From positions 33,941,501 through 34,005,500 of the forward strand of contig NC_088924.1 in the NCBI RefSeq assembly GCF_038396675.1: a DNA stretch of 64,000 nucleotides, in the 5' to 3' direction. Source of the stretch: Hydra vulgaris. Its lineage: Eukaryota > Cnidaria > Hydrozoa > Anthoathecata > Hydridae. Positions 61,298 to 64,000 of the stretch are shown piece after piece. Each line of letters opens with the position of its first letter. Position 1 is the first letter of the stretch. The notes under the pieces are model-generated. The model had not been told where the DNA came from, made no database searches, and saw only the letters and a program-made list of their open reading frames with translations. A program made the translations under genes and the position numbers.

Positions 61298-62482
61298 TTT
61301 TAAGTTTGCCGTTTAAAATAATTACAACTCTCGTATTGGTAAAATATACACATGGCGGGGGCAAGAAGAAGACAAAATAGTCTTATCGCCAAGCTCCCAA
61401 TAATCCGTAAATATTTTTTTTTTTAATCAAATCTTGTCATTAAAAATGTTATCAAATATAAAAAGAAAAAAAAAGAAAATTTTTTTTTTTATTTTTTTTT
61501 ATTTATTTTTTTTAAAAAAAAAACAGAAACAAAAACAAAAAAAAAAGACAAAAAAATAGAGATAATAAATTCTAAAACTTATTTTCAAATATAATTGAAC
61601 ACAAAGCAAAAATGAAAAAGAAACAAACAAACAAAAATGATATTTGAAACTATATATAAATGTTTTTAATTATTGCGATTAAGAATTCTTAATTAGGAAA
61701 TATAATGAAAAGAATTTAAACTTCTATAGCAAGACCTTTAGTTTTTCATAAAAAGAAAATAAAAAATAAGTTTTTTAGTGAACTAAGTTTTTAAACCTTT
61801 GCAAATAAAATGAAAATATACTATACAATATTTTAAAGGCCAACAAATAAATATAGCTCTAGAAGAAGTCCTTCATGTTTTGATTAATTGAAATTATTTC
61901 TTTTAGCTTTGATTTAAAAATATTTATGTTTGCAAGCGTTTTGATATCATTTCTAATTACTTTACTCCATAGTTGTGGGCCTCTAGTTGTGATAGAAAAC
62001 TTAGTGGCTTCAAAGTGATTTTTAGCTTGAACATAATTATTGTTTGCATGTCTAGTAAGGTATTTGTGCTGTATTTTTTTAAATAGCGTTTTAAAAATAT
62101 TTGGCATCGTATCGTTATTGATTTTATACATAAAAATTAAATGATGATATATATTTATTTGGTAAACATTTAAGATTTTTAGATTAATAAATAGTGGTTG
62201 TGAATGAGAGAGACGGTCTGCGTTGGATATTATTCTTATGGCATGTTTTTGTTTGTTAAATAGTTTGTTTAGTTTTTTTTTATTGGTGCGGCACCAAGCA
62301 ATGTTAGCATAATTGAGATAACAATGAATAAAAGAGAAGTAGATATATTTTAAGCAAGTTTGATTTAGATAAGGTTTTACCTTATAAAGTATGCCAATAT
62401 TTTTAGAAATTTTATTTTCGATTAATTTTAAGTGGTTTGTCCAGGTGGTATTTTCGTCAAGAAGAACACCTAGAAACTTCAT
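61264..62482 (-). pseudogene. 5'-truncated non-LTR retroelement, C-terminal RT part
   Basis: The minus-strand frame 62482-61859 (207 residues) is open. It begins inside the RT after the catalytic motifs with KFLGVLLDENTTWTNHLKLI. KISKNIGILYKVKPYLNQ, FIHCYLNYANIAWC, KKLNKLFNKQKHAIRIIS and TRGPQLWSKVIRNDIK follow; these are the typical thumb and C-terminal motifs of CR1/jockey-like elements. The region to the left is a non-coding tail of about 0.57 kb ending in a T run on the plus strand (61264-61292), i.e. a poly-A tail. Truncation at the 5' side is the normal result of incomplete target-primed reverse transcription. Near the truncation point, about 30 bases (AAGAAGAACACCTARAAACT) are repeated in tandem. 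Confidence 0.85.
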
Positions 62483-62576
62483 TGAGTGTCAAGAAGAACA
62501 CCTAAAAACTTGATTGAATTAATCATTGTTATGGCATTAGTGACTATAGTTTTAGTGTATCAAACAGATTTAAATC

Positions 62577-64000
62577 ATGTCTAAAGAAAAAGAAAAATAT
62601 AGAAAATTTGAAAGTGGTTTTGGAAAGCAGAAGAAAAAGGACAAACGTAAAAAGTTTTTTAAAATTATGGCATGACGCGCTAGTTAAATTTTTAATACAA
62701 GATGGAGCTAAACTTCAAGGTCAAGATGGAGGATCAGCTGTTGTTGAGGGTTTGAGTATGGTGGGTAAAGAAAATAAAATATTCGTAGATCAATCTATTC
62801 CAAGTATAAGTAATGATAAAGAACTAAATGATTTTTTGCCGTCTGATACTTCTGATCCTCAAAACTGCTAAATTTGATGAAATTATTCAAAAAGGCTCTT
62901 TGCAAGAAACTAATTTTAGTTTTCCTAAAAACTCAGAAAAAAGATATTTTTCGGCTAAGTATTATAAAAGAGTCATGAGCAACGGAGAAGAGGTGCATAG
63001 GCAATGGCTTGTATACAGTAAAACTAGTGAAAAAGCGTTTTGTTTTAGTTGTAAGTTATTTGGTAACAACACTGGATCTCAATTATTTTGCAAAGGTTAC
63101 AGTGATTGAGCACATCACGACAGAGGAATTGAATCCCTTAAAAGGTGACCAAAGCACGTTGAGAACGTTAAAAAATGGAAAGATGTGAATTGCGTTTAAA
63201 CAAACCTTTAACAATAGATACAAAGCACAGGGAAATGATAAATAAAGAAAGAAAGCACTGGCGTGAGGTTCTAAAAAGAATATTTAATGTTATTAAATAT
63301 TTAGCAGAACACAACATTGCATTCAGAGGATCAAACAGCAAAATATACGAGAGAAACAACGGCAATTTTTTGGGACTGATTGAAATGTTGGCTACGTTCG
63401 ACCCCGTTTTTCAAGAGCATGTTAGGCGAATTCAATCATCTGAAATTCATGATCACTACCTAGGGGCGAACATTCAAAACGAATTAATACAGTTGCTGTG
63501 TGAAAAGGTAAAATCTAAGATTGTCGCGAATATAAAAGCAGATAAGTATTTCTCAGTAATGCTAGACTGCACACCGGATCTTAGTCACAAAAAGCAGTTA
63601 TCCTTGGTCATACAATTTTTAAAAATTGATATGAATGCAAGTTCTCTTGAGAGTGAAAATGAAGGTGTAAGCATCAAAAAAAATTTCCTTAAATTCTTAG
63701 ACGTTAAATCATCAACGGGAAAAAATGTAACTGATATTCTTCTACAAGAGTTAGATTAAATTGGATTGCAAATCAGGGACTGCAGGGAACACGGGTATGA
63801 CAACGGTTCTAATATGAAAGGTATCCATGCTGGAGTACAAGCACGGATCTTAGAAATAAATCCAAAGACATTTTACATGCCCTGCGCTAGCCATAGCCTC
63901 AATCTTCTAATTTGTGACGCTGCAAAATGCTCACCTAAATGTATGACATATTTTGGTGTTGTGCAAAGAATTTATGCACTTTTTTCTCCGTCAACATTGC
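62577..64000 (+). pseudogene. hAT-type (TTF zinc finger, DUF4371) transposase, partial at window end
   Basis: Starts at ATG 62577 (MSKEKEKYRKFESGFGKQKK). It shifts frame near 62640 (ALVKFLIQDGAKLQGQDGG) and again near 62870, then reads EKRYFSAKYYKRVMSNGEEV and CFSCKLFGNN, a TTF-type zinc finger. A TGA at 63107 replaces the usual W after GYSD. After another shift (63175) a long open part runs to 63759: NIAFRGSNSKIYERNNGNFL and VMLDCTPDLSHKKQLSLVIQ (first Asp). It continues in other frames with EHGYDNGSNMKGIHAGVQAR (second Asp) and PCASHSLNLL. Layout is that of ZMYM1/DUF4371 hAT transposases. At least four disruptions. The C-terminal half lies beyond the window. Confidence 0.8.

Overview
The window reads as AT-rich metazoan nuclear DNA, most probably from Hydra. 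I infer this from the very AT-rich background, spliced genes with GT..AG introns, and a mixture of THAP/P-like, Academ-like, Harbinger-like, Tc1, pogo, hAT and CR1/jockey-like repeats in different states of decay. It also carries tRNA-derived SINEs and numerous foldback elements. There is no bacterial-style operon. Species assignment is inference from content, not from a search.

Layout. 1-3.3 kb: a small foldback MITE, then a decayed THAP/P-element transposase. The transposase is split at 3318 by a 7.25-kb giant palindromic element (3319-10569) flanked by CAG; its last part resumes in frame at 10573-11145. 11.1-16.8 kb: an Academ-like element, whose four-exon gene (zinc modules, DDE core, XPG-like nuclease, Cys-rich tail) stays in phase across all introns and is broken by one stop codon. 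16.9-18.2 kb: a Tc1 relic. 18.9-22.8 kb: an element with inverted arms of about 1.2 kb around a decayed transposase, a relative of the element at 56.6-60.4 kb.

23.8-31.9 kb: a direct duplication that includes a secreted glycine-rich gene. The left copy is a complete four-exon gene on the minus strand (25349-26215). The right copy keeps only the last exon and is split by a foldback element. Between the copies lie a hAT relic and SINE pieces. 32.9-39.3 kb: an open-frame relic, an inverted-repeat element carrying a SINE, a hAT MITE, and a pogo-like element containing a Tc1-derived hairpin and another SINE. 40-41.6 kb: a second, six-exon glycine-rich secreted gene, paralogous to the first and sharing a 12-base TATA motif with it.

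43.4-47.9 kb: an apparently recent TIR transposon with 675-base inverted repeats and a mostly open seven-exon gene that I cannot place in a named superfamily. 48.2-49.7 kb: a hAT relic. 49.8-56.4 kb: a CR1-like retroelement interrupted by TA microsatellites, a SINE piece and a whole second non-LTR element. 56.6-60.4 kb: a second unplaced TIR transposon family, with two stop codons in its gene. 60.5-64 kb: hairpins, a MITE, a 5'-truncated non-LTR copy, and the start of another hAT (DUF4371-type) pseudogene that runs off the window.

The only genes that look like host genes are the two glycine-rich secreted-protein genes. Almost everything else is mobile DNA. The most notable items are the two unplaced transposon families, the near-intact Academ-like gene, the giant CAG-flanked palindrome, and the paralogous glycine/tyrosine-rich secreted proteins with GKR motifs.
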